The notes: a model not told the origin generated them from the sequence alone. A DNA stretch of 37,797 nucleotides from Blastomonas natatoria (GCF_003201955.1 NZ_QJJM01000019.1:1-37797), one strand, 5' to 3'. Shown: positions 1-9,566, counted from the first letter of the stretch. Program-made: numbers and translations.

Positions 1-2
1 CA

Positions 3-515
3 TCCACCGCGCTCAGACCGCTTCGCCAGATGCGCGCCGTCGAAGGCACGGCAAAACCTTAGCGTATATCTGGGTCCGTTCTGTGTACCGACCCCGCGTT
101 GCTGGTCGCTGTCCGAACTGGGCACAAATTGACGGCTCTCCAGCGGATCAGGCTGACGGACGACGGAACATGGCATGATGGCAAGTTCATGCTCGGCAAA
201 CCCGGACAGGGCGCTTGGGCTCCACAGTTCGAAGGCAACGTGCTCGCCATTGCTGAGGGCATGGAGGATGCGGCAAGCTATGCTCGGATCAAAGGAGTCC
301 CGTGCTGGGCAGCACTCGGGAATGAGCGTCTCGCGCTAATCAACGTTCCAGACCATGTTGGCACCCTTTACATAGCCTCGGACAACGATGATCCAGGCCG
401 ATGCGCTGCAATGGCGGCAGTTGGATCACACAACATACCAGAAAGGCAGATCATTCGTGATCCACCGCCAAGGCGTTTCCACGACTGGGCGCAGGTTCAA
501 AGCCAGATCAGTTAA
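3..515 (+). pseudogene. Toprim-domain primase-like protein, decayed C-terminal part
   Basis: The readable frame enters from the left edge, meets an in-frame TAG at 60-62 and then stays open to TAA at 513-515. A TTG at 99 would give 138 aa. From that TTG the Toprim signature is visible: the acidic turn A-E-G (E53), followed by S-D-N-D-D-P-G (D95, D97). This is the metal-binding core of primase-type Toprim domains found in plasmid and phage primase/helicase proteins (DUF7146-like). The residues just before the stop (V-E-G-T-A-K-P) resemble the lead-in these proteins have before a conserved Y-L-x-x-R-G-I segment, which here is missing or scrambled. I read this as the 3' end of a larger gene damaged by a nonsense change or small deletion. 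The stop and the Toprim residues are seen; the family assignment is from recall. Confidence 0.6.
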
Positions 516-711
516 ATGAACATCGCGCTGAGTGTCGGCTGCCGACCCAGAGCCGGTCGTTCCGATGTGGCCGCAGGAGTGTCGGCTTAAGCCGTAACCA
601 GTCACTCGAACGTTTGACAGGTGCCGGGCGGTTAAACTTGGTCGATACTCTCGCCATCTTTATAGTTCACCGGATGTCCAATAAGGGTGTGGTGGAGGCG
701 CTGTCCCAACC

Positions 712-1530
712 TTATGCGCGGATACGGACTTTGGGAGCCGATGCCATTCCGATCGGCAATTCGAACCATTCTGAACTCAAATCGGCCGCTTCAGCATTGG
801 CTTGGGTCACTTCACCCACCAGCAACAATGCAGGATCCTTGTCTCCGACTGTCGCCATCAGCGCCGCCAGTCTATCCAGACGACCACGGATAAGGCGCTC
901 GCCGGGAGAAGAGACGTTGACCGCGATCAGGATGGGCGTGCTCGGCAGCAACCCGTTGGCTATCAGCTGCTCTGCAATATGCGGTGCAGCGGCGCGGCCC
1001 ATGTAGATCGCAAGTGTCGTTTGCGCACCGGCGATCGCTGACCAGTCGATGTCGCTTTGCCCGTTCCCGCAGCCTTGCGCCGTGATGAACGTGAGCGCCC
1101 TCGTGCTGCCGCGTCTGGTCAGCGAGAACACTCCGGAAGCTGCCGCTGCACTGGCGGCGGTGATTCCCGGGCATACCTGAACGCGTATGCCCTTGGCTTG
1201 CAGTGCATCGACCTCCTCGGTCATCCGTCCGAACACTGCAGGATCGCCGCCCTTTAGCCGAACGACGCGGTGTCCGTTATGCGAGGATTTCACCAGAAGG
1301 CCGTTGATTGCGGGCTGGGACATCGAGTGCCGCCCTGACCGTTTGCCAACCGGCACCTGCATCACCTGTCTGGGGATCAGATCGAGTATCGCCTGACTGA
1401 CCAGTGCATCGTGAAACACGATCGAGGCCATCGCCAGCAAACGTTCGGCTTTGCGGGTCAGCAGATCAGGATCGCCTGGGCCAGCACCCACCAGCCAGAC
1501 ATCGCCAGAGCCAAAACTGATGTCAGCCAT
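712..1530 (-). CDS. cobA: Uroporphyrinogen-III C-methyltransferase (SUMT)
   Basis: This enzyme uses two S-adenosylmethionine molecules to methylate uroporphyrinogen III to precorrin-2, the first committed step to siroheme, the prosthetic group of the NirB nitrite reductase encoded upstream. At 272 aa it has the length of a stand-alone SUMT without a CysG dehydrogenase/ferrochelatase domain. The SAM-binding loop V-G-A-G-P-G-D-P-D-L-L-T is at residues 14-25 and the second signature V-R-L-K-G-G-D-P is at 90-97. A C-P-G-I-T-A-A motif follows near 120. It is the last gene of the nas operon, and its ATG overlaps the end of nasA by 8 bp, so translational coupling is likely. Precorrin-2 oxidation and iron insertion must be supplied elsewhere. 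The family call is firm. Confidence 0.95.
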   Translation of the reverse strand: MADISFGSGDVWLVGAGPGDPDLLTRKAERLLAMASIVFHDALVSQAILDLIPRQVMQVPVGKRSGRHSMSQPAINGLLVKSSHNGHRVVRLKGGDPAVFGRMTEEVDALQAKGIRVQVCPGITAASAAAASGVFSLTRRGSTRALTFITAQGCGNGQSDIDWSAIAGAQTTLAIYMGRAAAPHIAEQLIANGLLPSTPILIAVNVSSPGERLIRGRLDRLAALMATVGDKDPALLLVGEVTQANAEAADLSSEWFELPIGMASAPKVRIRA

Positions 1531-4126
1531 GGGCTGCCTCCTTGTGTTGCATGATCAGCCGCTGGATTGCGGGTTTGCATGAGCCGCAGTTTGTGCCGGC
1601 AGACAACGCAGCCCCAACCGCCTCGGTCGTCATCAGCCGCTGGTTCGTAATGGCCTTGGTCAACGTGATGGTGCCGATGTCGAAGCAGCTGCAGACAATC
1701 GCGCCGCGATCGGGCGCGGGTGTGGCTGAGCGCCCAGCCAGCAGCTCGGTCGCGCTGGCTTCAGAAATCCCGAGCTGAGCAATCAACCACTCGCGCCTGG
1801 GAAGCCGCTTCTGCGGGCCGATATACAGAGCCGCCACGACCACGCCGTCGCGCAGGATGGCAAACCGGTGCTGACCGTGCGCGCCGTCATGGCTTTCGAT
1901 GCGCCCGCCGCGCGGCAGAACCCGCTTGGCGAACGCCAGCGGATCGCCATCACCTGCCATCTCGACCAGCCATCCGGCCTTGGTTCGCACCTTAGTGGCA
2001 TAGCTGGATGGCAAAGGATCAGGCAGTACCGAAGCGATGAGAAAGCCGTGCCATTCGGCGACGAACGGAGAGATCCGCGCCGGTGCGTTCTTGAACCCAG
2101 GCTGCCCCGAATGCGGATCGGTCAGTGCGCGGGCGAGCACGCCGGTGCGGCCACCGGTTGATTGCTGGTCGGTCCAGTGGATCGGCACGAACAGTTCGCC
2201 GCGCCGTTGCCCATCGCTGATGCACACCCGATAGACGCTGCTGCCCTGCGGTGTTGCCACCAGAGCCAGTCCGCCATCAGACAGGCCGTGCGCCAGAGCA
2301 TCTTCAGCATGGATTTCAACCAGCGGTTCCTGCCTGTGCTGGCCAAGCCGTGCGCTCAGGCCTGTGCGGGTCATGGTATGCCACTGGTCACGATAGCGCC
2401 CAGTGTTGAGCGTCAACGGCCAGGCCCTGAGCGGCTCGCCAAGCTCCATCTGGTTGACAGGCACCAGCCGTGCCTTGCCATCCGGCGTTGAAAATCGACC
2501 ATCGGCAAAGGCATCACCGCCCCAGCGCCAGGGTTGCATGGTGTCATAGCCAGGGTTGGAGATCGCGGCATGGCCGCCGATGTCGAACACCCTTTTACCG
2601 GCATTCTGGTAAGTAGAAAGCCGCGCATGCTCACGGTAGATGTCGGCAGGACTGTCAAAGCTGAACGCTTCGCGCCAGCCCATCGCGCGCGCGACCTCCT
2701 TGATGATCCACCAGTCTGGCCTTGCCTCGCCCGCAGCCGGCAGGAATGCGCGCTGGCGACTGATCATCCGTTCGGAGTTTGTGACCGTGCCATCCTTTTC
2801 GCCCCATCCGGTGGCGGGCAGCATCACATGCGCATAGGCGCTGGTGTCGGTATTCGCGATGCAATCGGAGACGACCACGAACGGGCATGCGGCCAATGCT
2901 TCGCGCACTGTGCCTGCATCGGGGAGTGATACCGCCGGGTTGGTGGCCATGATCCAGACTGCCTTGACCCGCCCCTCACCGATCGAGCGAAACAGGTCGA
3001 CCGCTTTCAAACCTGGTTTTGCCGCCATCGTTGGCGATGCCCAAAAGCGGCGGACGAGATCACGGTTTTCAGGCGCGAAATCCATGTGCGCGGCCAGCGT
3101 CGTGGCCAGCCCGCCGACCTCGCGCCCGCCCATTGCATTGGGCTGGCCGGTGATCGAGAACGGAGCCGCTCCGGGCTTGCCGATGCGGCCTGTTGCCAGA
3201 TGCAAGTTTAGGATAGCATTCACCTGATCGGTGCCGCGGATCGACTGGTTGATACCCTGGCTGAACATCGTGACGGTGCGCGGGTGCGCGGCGAACAGAT
3301 CGAAGAACGCCTGGACATCGGCAGGCGGCAGGTCGCAGGCGCGGGCAACAGACCAGAGGTCGTGACCTTCCGAGAGCGAGTCCCAAAAGCCATCCGGCAC
3401 ATTGACGCTGCGTTCGACGTAATCGAGGTCAATGTGTCCTTCGCGCATCGCAAAGGCCAGCAGGCCGTTCATCAGCGCAACATCGCTGCCGGGGCGCAAC
3501 GCAAGGTGCAGATCGGCATCGGCGCAGGTTTCGGTGCGTCGCGGATCGATCACCACCAGCTTTTTGCCGCGCGCCGCCCGCGCAGCCATCATCCGCTGAT
3601 AGATCACCGGATGACACCAGGCGGTGTTCGATCCGACCAGTACGATCAGGTCCGCAGCGTCCAGATCGTCATAGCTGGCGGGCACGACATCCTCACCAAA
3701 GGCGCGCATGTGCCCGGCGACCGCGCTCGACATGCACAGCCGCGAATTGGTGTCGATATTGGCCGATCCGATAAAGCCCTTCATCAGCTTGTTGGCGACG
3801 TAATAGTCCTCGGTCAGCAGCTGGCCTGATACATAGAATGCGACGCTATCCGGGCCGTATTGCTCGATCGTGCGGCGGAACTGGCGTGCGACATGCGCAA
3901 TGGCTTTTTCCCAGCTTGCGCGCTTCCCGCCGATCTCCGGGTGCAGCAGACGGCCCTCATGGCTCAGCGTCTCACCCAGATGCGTGCCCTTGGAGCACAA
4001 ACGCCCGGCGTTTGCGGGATGTTCTGGATCACCCACAATCGCTGCGCTCTGGCCATCGGCAGCAGGCGTGGCGAGGACGCCGCAACCGACGCCGCAATAG
4101 GCACAGGTTGTGCGCGTTGCGTTCAC
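1523..4126 (-). CDS. nasA: Assimilatory nitrate reductase, catalytic subunit with C-terminal BFD domain
   Basis: This cytoplasmic molybdenum bis-MGD enzyme reduces nitrate to nitrite; in some alphaproteobacteria the equivalent gene is called nasC. It is 867 aa. Cys8, Cys11, Cys15 and Cys44 form the N-terminal 4Fe-4S site. A Cys at 131 (motif N-S-R-L-C-M-S-S) is the expected Mo ligand. The C-terminus (about 810-867) is a BFD-like 2Fe-2S module with Cys812, Cys814, Cys847 and Cys850, as in the Klebsiella-type enzyme, which receives electrons through an extra iron-sulfur domain. Translation starts at GTG, and the GTGA overlaps the nirD stop by 4 bp; the end overlaps cobA by 8 bp. No separate NADH-oxidising subunit gene lies in the operon, so the electron donor is not evident here. 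Confidence 0.95.
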   Translation of the reverse strand: MNATRTTCAYCGVGCGVLATPAADGQSAAIVGDPEHPANAGRLCSKGTHLGETLSHEGRLLHPEIGGKRASWEKAIAHVARQFRRTIEQYGPDSVAFYVSGQLLTEDYYVANKLMKGFIGSANIDTNSRLCMSSAVAGHMRAFGEDVVPASYDDLDAADLIVLVGSNTAWCHPVIYQRMMAARAARGKKLVVIDPRRTETCADADLHLALRPGSDVALMNGLLAFAMREGHIDLDYVERSVNVPDGFWDSLSEGHDLWSVARACDLPPADVQAFFDLFAAHPRTVTMFSQGINQSIRGTDQVNAILNLHLATGRIGKPGAAPFSITGQPNAMGGREVGGLATTLAAHMDFAPENRDLVRRFWASPTMAAKPGLKAVDLFRSIGEGRVKAVWIMATNPAVSLPDAGTVREALAACPFVVVSDCIANTDTSAYAHVMLPATGWGEKDGTVTNSERMISRQRAFLPAAGEARPDWWIIKEVARAMGWREAFSFDSPADIYREHARLSTYQNAGKRVFDIGGHAAISNPGYDTMQPWRWGGDAFADGRFSTPDGKARLVPVNQMELGEPLRAWPLTLNTGRYRDQWHTMTRTGLSARLGQHRQEPLVEIHAEDALAHGLSDGGLALVATPQGSSVYRVCISDGQRRGELFVPIHWTDQQSTGGRTGVLARALTDPHSGQPGFKNAPARISPFVAEWHGFLIASVLPDPLPSSYATKVRTKAGWLVEMAGDGDPLAFAKRVLPRGGRIESHDGAHGQHRFAILRDGVVVAALYIGPQKRLPRREWLIAQLGISEASATELLAGRSATPAPDRGAIVCSCFDIGTITLTKAITNQRLMTTEAVGAALSAGTNCGSCKPAIQRLIMQHKEAAHG

Positions 4127-4461
4127 GCCGCCAACCGCAGTGCAGCGGCCCGCTCGATCATGATACGCCCGCTGTGAACCTCCACCGGGATCGTTGGCGT
4201 GCAGCCTTTGTCTGTTCCCTGCGCCTCACCAGTGACCAGACTGATCACCCAGCTGTGCAGCGGACACGTCACGCTGTCGCCATGGACAATGCCTTGGCTC
4301 AGCGGGCCGTTTTTGTGCGGACAGCGGTTGATCAGCGCGTAGATCTGGCCAGAGCCGGTGCGGAAGACCGCAATTTCCTCGCCGCCCGCCACCTTGATGG
4401 CGCGCGAACCGCGCAATGGCACCTCTTCTACTGCGCCAACATCAATCCATTGCGGCATCAT
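4123..4461 (-). CDS. nirD: Nitrite reductase small subunit, Rieske type
   Basis: NirD is the small partner of NirB in NADH-dependent assimilatory nitrite reductase. The protein is 112 aa and is a single Rieske-like domain. The full ligand set is present: Cys47-Pro-His49 and Cys66-Pro-Leu-His69. Many enterobacterial NirD proteins have lost these residues, so this copy probably still binds a 2Fe-2S cluster. It has two tandem ATGs; the first (4459-4461) forms a 4-bp ATGA overlap with the nirB stop. Its own stop overlaps the GTG of nasA by 4 bp. It sits between the nitrite and nitrate reductase genes, and tight coupling suggests coordinated stoichiometry. Confidence 0.94.
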   Translation of the reverse strand: MMPQWIDVGAVEEVPLRGSRAIKVAGGEEIAVFRTGSGQIYALINRCPHKNGPLSQGIVHGDSVTCPLHSWVISLVTGEAQGTDKGCTPTIPVEVHSGRIMIERAAALRLAA

Positions 4462-6923
4462 GGTGCAACCCCTTCCAGTTGTGTGATGGGTCGGAACTCG
4501 GCCATCGGACGGTGCAGGTTGCGGTCCTGACCGGCGGCACGCTCTGCCCAGGGGTCGTCCTGGCTGAACGATTGCGCGATCCAGAAGCGCGCGGCCAGCG
4601 CATCACGCCCTTTAACATCGTCGATCAGCAGCGCGCGTAGCCACTCCATCCCCATCCGCTCGATCCACGGTGCGGTGCGTTCCAGATAGCGGGCATATTC
4701 GCGGTAGAGCTGGACGAAAGCGGCGGCCATGTGGATCGCCTCTTCCTCGGTCGCCACCTTGCACAGCAGGTCGGTGCCGCGCAGATGGATACCGCCATTG
4801 CCGCCGACATGCAGTTCATAGCCGCTGTCGACGCAGATCACGCCGAAGTCCTTGATCGTCGCCTCGGCGCAATTGCGCGGGCAGCCACTGACTGCCATCT
4901 TGAACTTGTGCGGCATCCAGCTGCCCCAGAACTTGCGCTCCAGCTTGACGCCCAGCCCAGTCGAGTCCTGCGTGCCGAAGCGGCACCATTCGCTGCCGAC
5001 GCAGGTCTTCACCGTTCGCAGCGCTTTGCCATAGGCATGGCCGGAGACCATCCCGGCAGCATTGAGATCGGCCCAAACGGCGGGCAGATCCTCTTTCTTG
5101 ATGCCGAAAATGTCGAGTCGTTGGCCGCCAGTGACCTTGACCATCGGCGCGTCGTATTTCTCGACGACATCGGCAATGGCGCGCAGCTCCTTCGGGTTGG
5201 TGAGGCCACCCCACATGCGCGGAACCACCGAATAGGTGCCGTCCTTCTGGATATTGGCGTGCATCCGCTCGTTGACGAACCGGCTTTGCTGGTCATCGAC
5301 ATATTCGCCGGGCCAGGCGCACAGCAGGTAATAATTGAGCGCGGGGCGGCAGGACGCACAGCCATCGGGCGTGGACCAATGCAGTTCCTGCATCACCTGC
5401 GGCATGTGGCGAAAGCCGCGCTCGACAATCAGCGCGCGCACTTCGTCATGGGTGAAGCTGGTGCATTTGCACATCGGCTTGGCGGTACGTTCGCCCGCGT
5501 ATTCATCGCCCAGGCTGATCGTGAGCAGTGTCTCGACCAGACCGGTGCACGACCCGCAACTGGCCGATGCCTTGCAGGTGGCGCGCACGGCATCAAGCGT
5601 GCCTGCACCGTCTGCTATGCATGCTGCGACCTGACCCTTGCTGACGCCGTTGCAGCCGCACACTTCCGCATCATCGGGAAGCGCCGCAACGGCGGCCTTA
5701 GGGTCCGCTTGCCCCCCTCCAGAGGCAAAAGCTTGGCCAAAAATCAGCGCATCGCGGATCTCGGTCACGTCTTCGGATCGCTTGAGCAGATCGAAATACC
5801 AGTTGCCGTCGGCGGTATCGCCATAGAGCACCGCACCTACCACGCGGTCGTCTTTCACCACGACACGCTTGTAGACCCCACGTGAAGCGTCGCGCAGCAC
5901 GATGTCTTCCGCGCCATCGCCGCCGACAAAATCGCCCGCCGAAAACACGTCGATGCCGGAGACTTTGAGCTTGGTCGCGGTGACCGATCCTTCGTAGCTG
6001 TTCGGCTTGCCGATCAGTCCATCGGCAAGCGCGCGGCACATTTCCCAGATCGGCGCGACCAGGCCGTAAACCTGCCCGCGATGTTCGACGCATTCGCCGA
6101 CCGCCAGGATCGCAGGGTCGCTGGTCACCATCTGGTCGTCGACCAGTATCGCGCGATGGACGGCGAGCCCTGCCTCTTTTGCAAGCCTCACATTCGGACG
6201 GATACCCGCCGCCATCACCACCAGGCTGGCCGGAATGGTGCGCCCGTCGGTCAGACGTACGCCCTCGACCTTGCCCTCTCCAAAGATCTCCGCTGTGTTC
6301 GCGCCTGTCAGGATGGTCTGACCGCGACCCTCCAGCGCGGCCTTAAGCAGCCAGCCCGCCGCTTCATCAAGCTGGCGCTCCATCAGCGTATCCATCAGGT
6401 GAACAACGGTGACCTGCATACCCCGCAAGGCGAGCCCATGGGCCGCCTCCAGGCCAAGCAGGCCACCGCCGATCACCACGGCATCCCCCCCCAGGGCGGC
6501 CGTGTGAACCATCATGTCGACATCCGCCATATCGCGGAACGAGACGACGCCAGGCAGATCCTTGCCCGGCACGGGAATGATGAACGGGTCCGATCCGGTC
6601 GCGATCAATAGTCGGTCATATTGCGCGACCCGGCCCGATTGCGCGGTGACCGTCTGCGTGTCGCGGTCAATCGCGATGACGGCGTCGCTGACCACCAGAT
6701 CGATGCCATGGTCGGCATACCAGCTGCGGTCGTTGATCACGATCTCGTCGAAGGTTTTCTCGCCTGCCAGCAGCGGCGAGAGCATGATGCGGTTGTAGTT
6801 CACATGCGGCTCGGCACCGAAAATGGTGATGCGGAAACGGTGCGGATCGCGCGCCAGCACCTCTTCCACCGCGCGGCAACCGGCCATGCCGTTGCCGATA
6901 ACGACCAGATGTTCGCGGTCCAT
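4458..6923 (-). CDS. nirB: NADH-dependent nitrite reductase, large subunit
   Basis: NirB reduces nitrite to ammonium with NADH. I place the start at 6921-6923 (M-D-R-E-H-L-V-V-I-G-N-G-M-A-G), because AGGAGA lies a few bases upstream and the FAD-binding motif follows at once; a longer frame to 7067 would run back into the preceding gene. The product is 821 aa. In order it has a pyridine-nucleotide/FAD reductase region, two BFD-type 2Fe-2S segments (V-C-G-C-N-G with C-G-S-C, then a second with C-A-S-C), a ferredoxin half domain, and the 4Fe-4S/siroheme site with C-x5-C (C-V-G-S-E-W-C) and C-x3-C (G-C-P-R-N-C-A-E). Siroheme comes via CobA at the end of the operon. Cytoplasmic. Confidence 0.96.
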   Translation of the reverse strand: MDREHLVVIGNGMAGCRAVEEVLARDPHRFRITIFGAEPHVNYNRIMLSPLLAGEKTFDEIVINDRSWYADHGIDLVVSDAVIAIDRDTQTVTAQSGRVAQYDRLLIATGSDPFIIPVPGKDLPGVVSFRDMADVDMMVHTAALGGDAVVIGGGLLGLEAAHGLALRGMQVTVVHLMDTLMERQLDEAAGWLLKAALEGRGQTILTGANTAEIFGEGKVEGVRLTDGRTIPASLVVMAAGIRPNVRLAKEAGLAVHRAILVDDQMVTSDPAILAVGECVEHRGQVYGLVAPIWEMCRALADGLIGKPNSYEGSVTATKLKVSGIDVFSAGDFVGGDGAEDIVLRDASRGVYKRVVVKDDRVVGAVLYGDTADGNWYFDLLKRSEDVTEIRDALIFGQAFASGGGQADPKAAVAALPDDAEVCGCNGVSKGQVAACIADGAGTLDAVRATCKASASCGSCTGLVETLLTISLGDEYAGERTAKPMCKCTSFTHDEVRALIVERGFRHMPQVMQELHWSTPDGCASCRPALNYYLLCAWPGEYVDDQQSRFVNERMHANIQKDGTYSVVPRMWGGLTNPKELRAIADVVEKYDAPMVKVTGGQRLDIFGIKKEDLPAVWADLNAAGMVSGHAYGKALRTVKTCVGSEWCRFGTQDSTGLGVKLERKFWGSWMPHKFKMAVSGCPRNCAEATIKDFGVICVDSGYELHVGGNGGIHLRGTDLLCKVATEEEAIHMAAAFVQLYREYARYLERTAPWIERMGMEWLRALLIDDVKGRDALAARFWIAQSFSQDDPWAERAAGQDRNLHRPMAEFRPITQLEGVAP

Positions 6924-6937
6924 GCGTGTCTCTCCTG

Positions 6938-8143
6938 TCACAGCAGATAATCCATTTGCAGCCACAGCCTGCGGGTGTCGGTGCCAAACTGTTTGGCGCG
7001 GTAGTCGGCATATTTGACCAGCAGACCGATGTTTTTGGACAGCTTGAAGGTCGCTTGCGCATTCCATTCATCGCCATAATCCTGGCTCAGCCGGTCGCTG
7101 TCGAAACGGTGATAGATGACCGACAGGTTCACCGGTCCGCGCGATGTCGGCAGCGCATAGCCAAGCCCGGCATAGGCATCGCGCAGGCCGTTGGCGGGTG
7201 TGGTCAGGAACAGGTCGGCCCAGCCGTTGAACTTGTGCGCGGTGGCCAATGGCGTCTGGAAGCTGGTGAACGGCAGGCCCGACGATGCGCCGAGAACCTC
7301 GTACCCCCCTGTCAGCGTAAAGCCATGCGCGGCCAGTTGCGCCTCACCCAGCCAGTAATCGGCCGAATAGGAGTTGGCGTTCCCCTTGTAGTCGCTCTGC
7401 CGGGCGTAGCTGGCGATGATGCCGAGCTTCAGCTTGGGCGACAGCGCGAACGACGCGTTGGCGCGCGCGCCATAGGTCTGGCTGGAAAACTGCCGTCGTT
7501 CCGCCTGGTCCTGATCGACCAGATAGGCAAAGCCCTTGATCGCGACCGGTCCCGCCTTGCCGCCCAATTGGGCCAGCAGGTTGTCACCGCCGATGGATTG
7601 CAACGGGCTGTCGATGCCAAAGATGCTGCGCACCGACCAGCTGTAGGTGACATCGGCGGTGAGCGGGCCGAGTGCCGAACTTTCCAGCCGCACCGCATCA
7701 TAGGTCTGCTCGTTCTGTCGCCACAGCACCGTTCCGACAAAGCGCTGGTCGTCGAGGTTGATGCGCTGGCGGCCCAGCGTCACCACCGTTTTGGGCAGAC
7801 CGCGATACTGGACCTGCAGACGATTCAGCTCGATCGTTTCCGGATCCGCCACCACCGGAAACGCGGTGCGGCCATTGACCGTGCTGTTAAAATCGCCGTT
7901 GATCGCCAGCGTTGCCTCAGCCTCGGCGAGCACTGACCACGGCCCGCTCTTCGCCTCAATGCCGCTGCGCATCCTGAACGTCAGTGCATCGGCCTGTTCG
8001 GCCTTGCCCTGCTGATCCACACCCTCATAGCGCAGCCGGGCATCGATCAACGGCGTGAGCTTGAGCGGTTCAGCCAGCGCCGGACTGGCGGCCGAGGCGG
8101 CGACAACCGCCCCGGCGAGGATCCCAAGTAGCCGCGCGGTCAT
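6938..8143 (-). CDS. Outer membrane channel, alginate-export family, in nitrate operon
   Basis: This 401-aa protein has a clear Sec signal peptide (hydrophobic 5-19, likely cleavage after A-L-A at residue 24). The rest alternates polar and aromatic residues as in a beta-barrel, and it ends in a terminal aromatic strand (W-L-Q-M-D-Y-L-L). It resembles the AlgE-like 'alginate export' porin family, which in sphingomonads is often found in nitrate operons. It overlaps the narK stop by 4 bp (ATGA) and lies 14 nt ahead of nirB, so it is clearly co-transcribed with them. I infer that it lets nitrate or nitrite cross the outer membrane to reach NarK. The barrel and signal are seen; the substrate is a guess from context. 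No alginate genes are nearby. Confidence 0.8.
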   Translation of the reverse strand: MTARLLGILAGAVVAASAASPALAEPLKLTPLIDARLRYEGVDQQGKAEQADALTFRMRSGIEAKSGPWSVLAEAEATLAINGDFNSTVNGRTAFPVVADPETIELNRLQVQYRGLPKTVVTLGRQRINLDDQRFVGTVLWRQNEQTYDAVRLESSALGPLTADVTYSWSVRSIFGIDSPLQSIGGDNLLAQLGGKAGPVAIKGFAYLVDQDQAERRQFSSQTYGARANASFALSPKLKLGIIASYARQSDYKGNANSYSADYWLGEAQLAAHGFTLTGGYEVLGASSGLPFTSFQTPLATAHKFNGWADLFLTTPANGLRDAYAGLGYALPTSRGPVNLSVIYHRFDSDRLSQDYGDEWNAQATFKLSKNIGLLVKYADYRAKQFGTDTRRLWLQMDYLL

Positions 8144-9348
8144 ATGCGTGCGCCTTCAAGCGCGGTCGGCCAAGTGGCGCGCCAGCGGGTCTTGACGCTG
8201 ACCAGGCTGGCAAAGGCAACCAGTGCAAGCCCGGCGAAGATCAGGAAGCCCCATTGCGGGCTGCCGGTCAGCTGCTTGGCCAGACCCAGCGACGAGGCGA
8301 GGTAGAAGCCGCCAACGCCCCCTGCAAAGCCGACCAGTCCGGTCATCACGCCGATCTCGTCCTTGAACCGCTGCGGCACCAGCTGGAACACCGCGCCATT
8401 GCCTGCCCCCAACGCCAGCATCGCGCAGACAAACAAGGCGAGCGCCAGTTCGACCCTCGAGGGGCCGAAGCTGATCGCGATCAGCACCGCGGCAGCAATC
8501 AGATACACTGCCATCAGCGTCTTGGTCCCGCCGATCCGGTCAGCGAGCGCGCCACCCATCGGACGGACGAGCGATCCGGCAAACACGCACGCTGCCGTGC
8601 AATAGCCCGCCACCACCGGGGTCAGCGCGAACTGGTCGACGAAGTAGATCGAAAGCGACGCGGCAAGGCCCACGAAACCGCCGAAGGTGACGCCGTAGAA
8701 CAGCATGAACCACCATGCATCGGCTTTCTTCAACGGCTCAAGATAGGCGAAGATCGACTTGGGCGCGGGCGGGTTTGGCGCATCCTTGGCCAGCACCATG
8801 TAGATGACGAAGGTGATCGCCAGCGGGATGCAGGCAAGGCCCAGCACCGCGTTCCAGCCGAACGCCTTGGCCAGCAGCGGCGCAAACAATGCGGCGAGCA
8901 CCGTGCCGGAATTGCCCATGCCCGCAATTCCCAGCGCGGTCCCCTGATGCTCGGCAGGATACCAGCGGCTCGCCAGCGGCAACGCGACGGCAAAGCTGGC
9001 ACCGGCAAAGCCCAGGATCACGCCCAATGCCACGGCACCGCCAAAGCTGTTGACCCCCAGCATCCACGCCGTCGCCAGCCCGCCGATCACGATCAACTGG
9101 CCGATCGCGCCGGTAGACTTGGGGCCGATCTTGTCGACCAGCACGCCGTTGACCAGCCGCAGCACCGCGCCCGCCAGCGTGGGTATTGCGACCATCAGGC
9201 CCTTCTGGGCGTCGTTCAATCCCAGATCGGTGGCGATCATCGGGGCGAGCGGGCCGAGCAGCACCCATACCATAAACGCCAGATCGAAATATAAGAATGC
9301 CGCAAACAGCGTCGGGCGGTGTCCCGCCGACCAGAAACCCTTGTTCAT
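8140..9348 (-). CDS. narK: Nitrate/nitrite MFS transporter
   Basis: This 402-aa inner membrane protein of the major facilitator superfamily belongs to the NNP (nitrate/nitrite porter) group. It shows about 12 hydrophobic segments and the NNP signature near residues 113-125 (G-F-A-G-A-S-F-A-V-A-L-P). A second nitrate-signature-like stretch with G-A-G-N-G-A-V lies in the second half. It is the first well-supported gene of the nas operon. The start ATG (9346-9348) has AGGGG about 7 nt upstream and overlaps the stop of a small upstream frame in an ATGA arrangement. It probably imports nitrate for NasA. Its transcription should depend on readthrough of the terminator at 9589-9634. Confidence 0.93.
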   Translation of the reverse strand: MNKGFWSAGHRPTLFAAFLYFDLAFMVWVLLGPLAPMIATDLGLNDAQKGLMVAIPTLAGAVLRLVNGVLVDKIGPKSTGAIGQLIVIGGLATAWMLGVNSFGGAVALGVILGFAGASFAVALPLASRWYPAEHQGTALGIAGMGNSGTVLAALFAPLLAKAFGWNAVLGLACIPLAITFVIYMVLAKDAPNPPAPKSIFAYLEPLKKADAWWFMLFYGVTFGGFVGLAASLSIYFVDQFALTPVVAGYCTAACVFAGSLVRPMGGALADRIGGTKTLMAVYLIAAAVLIAISFGPSRVELALALFVCAMLALGAGNGAVFQLVPQRFKDEIGVMTGLVGFAGGVGGFYLASSLGLAKQLTGSPQWGFLIFAGLALVAFASLVSVKTRWRATWPTALEGARI

Positions 9349-9566
9349 GATAAACCCCTGTTATGGTGCGGCGCGGAAGACCCGTCCGGCTGGTGGGACC
9401 GAGCGCATACGCCGGGGCTTGTTGGCCGGAGCGCAGGGGGGAGCACGCGGTGATGATGGAGAAGCAGCGAGACAATGCTCGCGAAGGCAGCGACAGGGCA
9501 GCTAACGATGGCCGCGCCCGAGAGCTGGACAATCCCGTCTGTCAATCTGGCGGAATGAACCGTCAA
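9345..9566 (-). CDS. Candidate small leader ORF coupled to narK
   Basis: Between the leader terminator and narK there is an open frame ending exactly in the narK start (stop 9345-9347, narK ATG 9346-9348). An AAAGGAG at 9574-9580 is spaced 7 nt from a TTG at 9564-9566, giving 73 aa; an ATG at 9572 is too close to this Shine-Dalgarno sequence. The predicted peptide starts L-T-V-H-S-A-R-L and has one hydrophobic stretch (residues about 10-30), then a Pro/His/Arg-rich tail that does not look like a domain. It could be a short translated leader that couples ribosomes to narK, or simply a chance open frame in GC-rich DNA. I do not recognise a family. Confidence 0.3.
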   Translation of the reverse strand: MTVHSARLTDGIVQLSGAAIVSCPVAAFASIVSLLLHHHRVLPPALRPTSPGVCARSHQPDGSSAPHHNRGLS

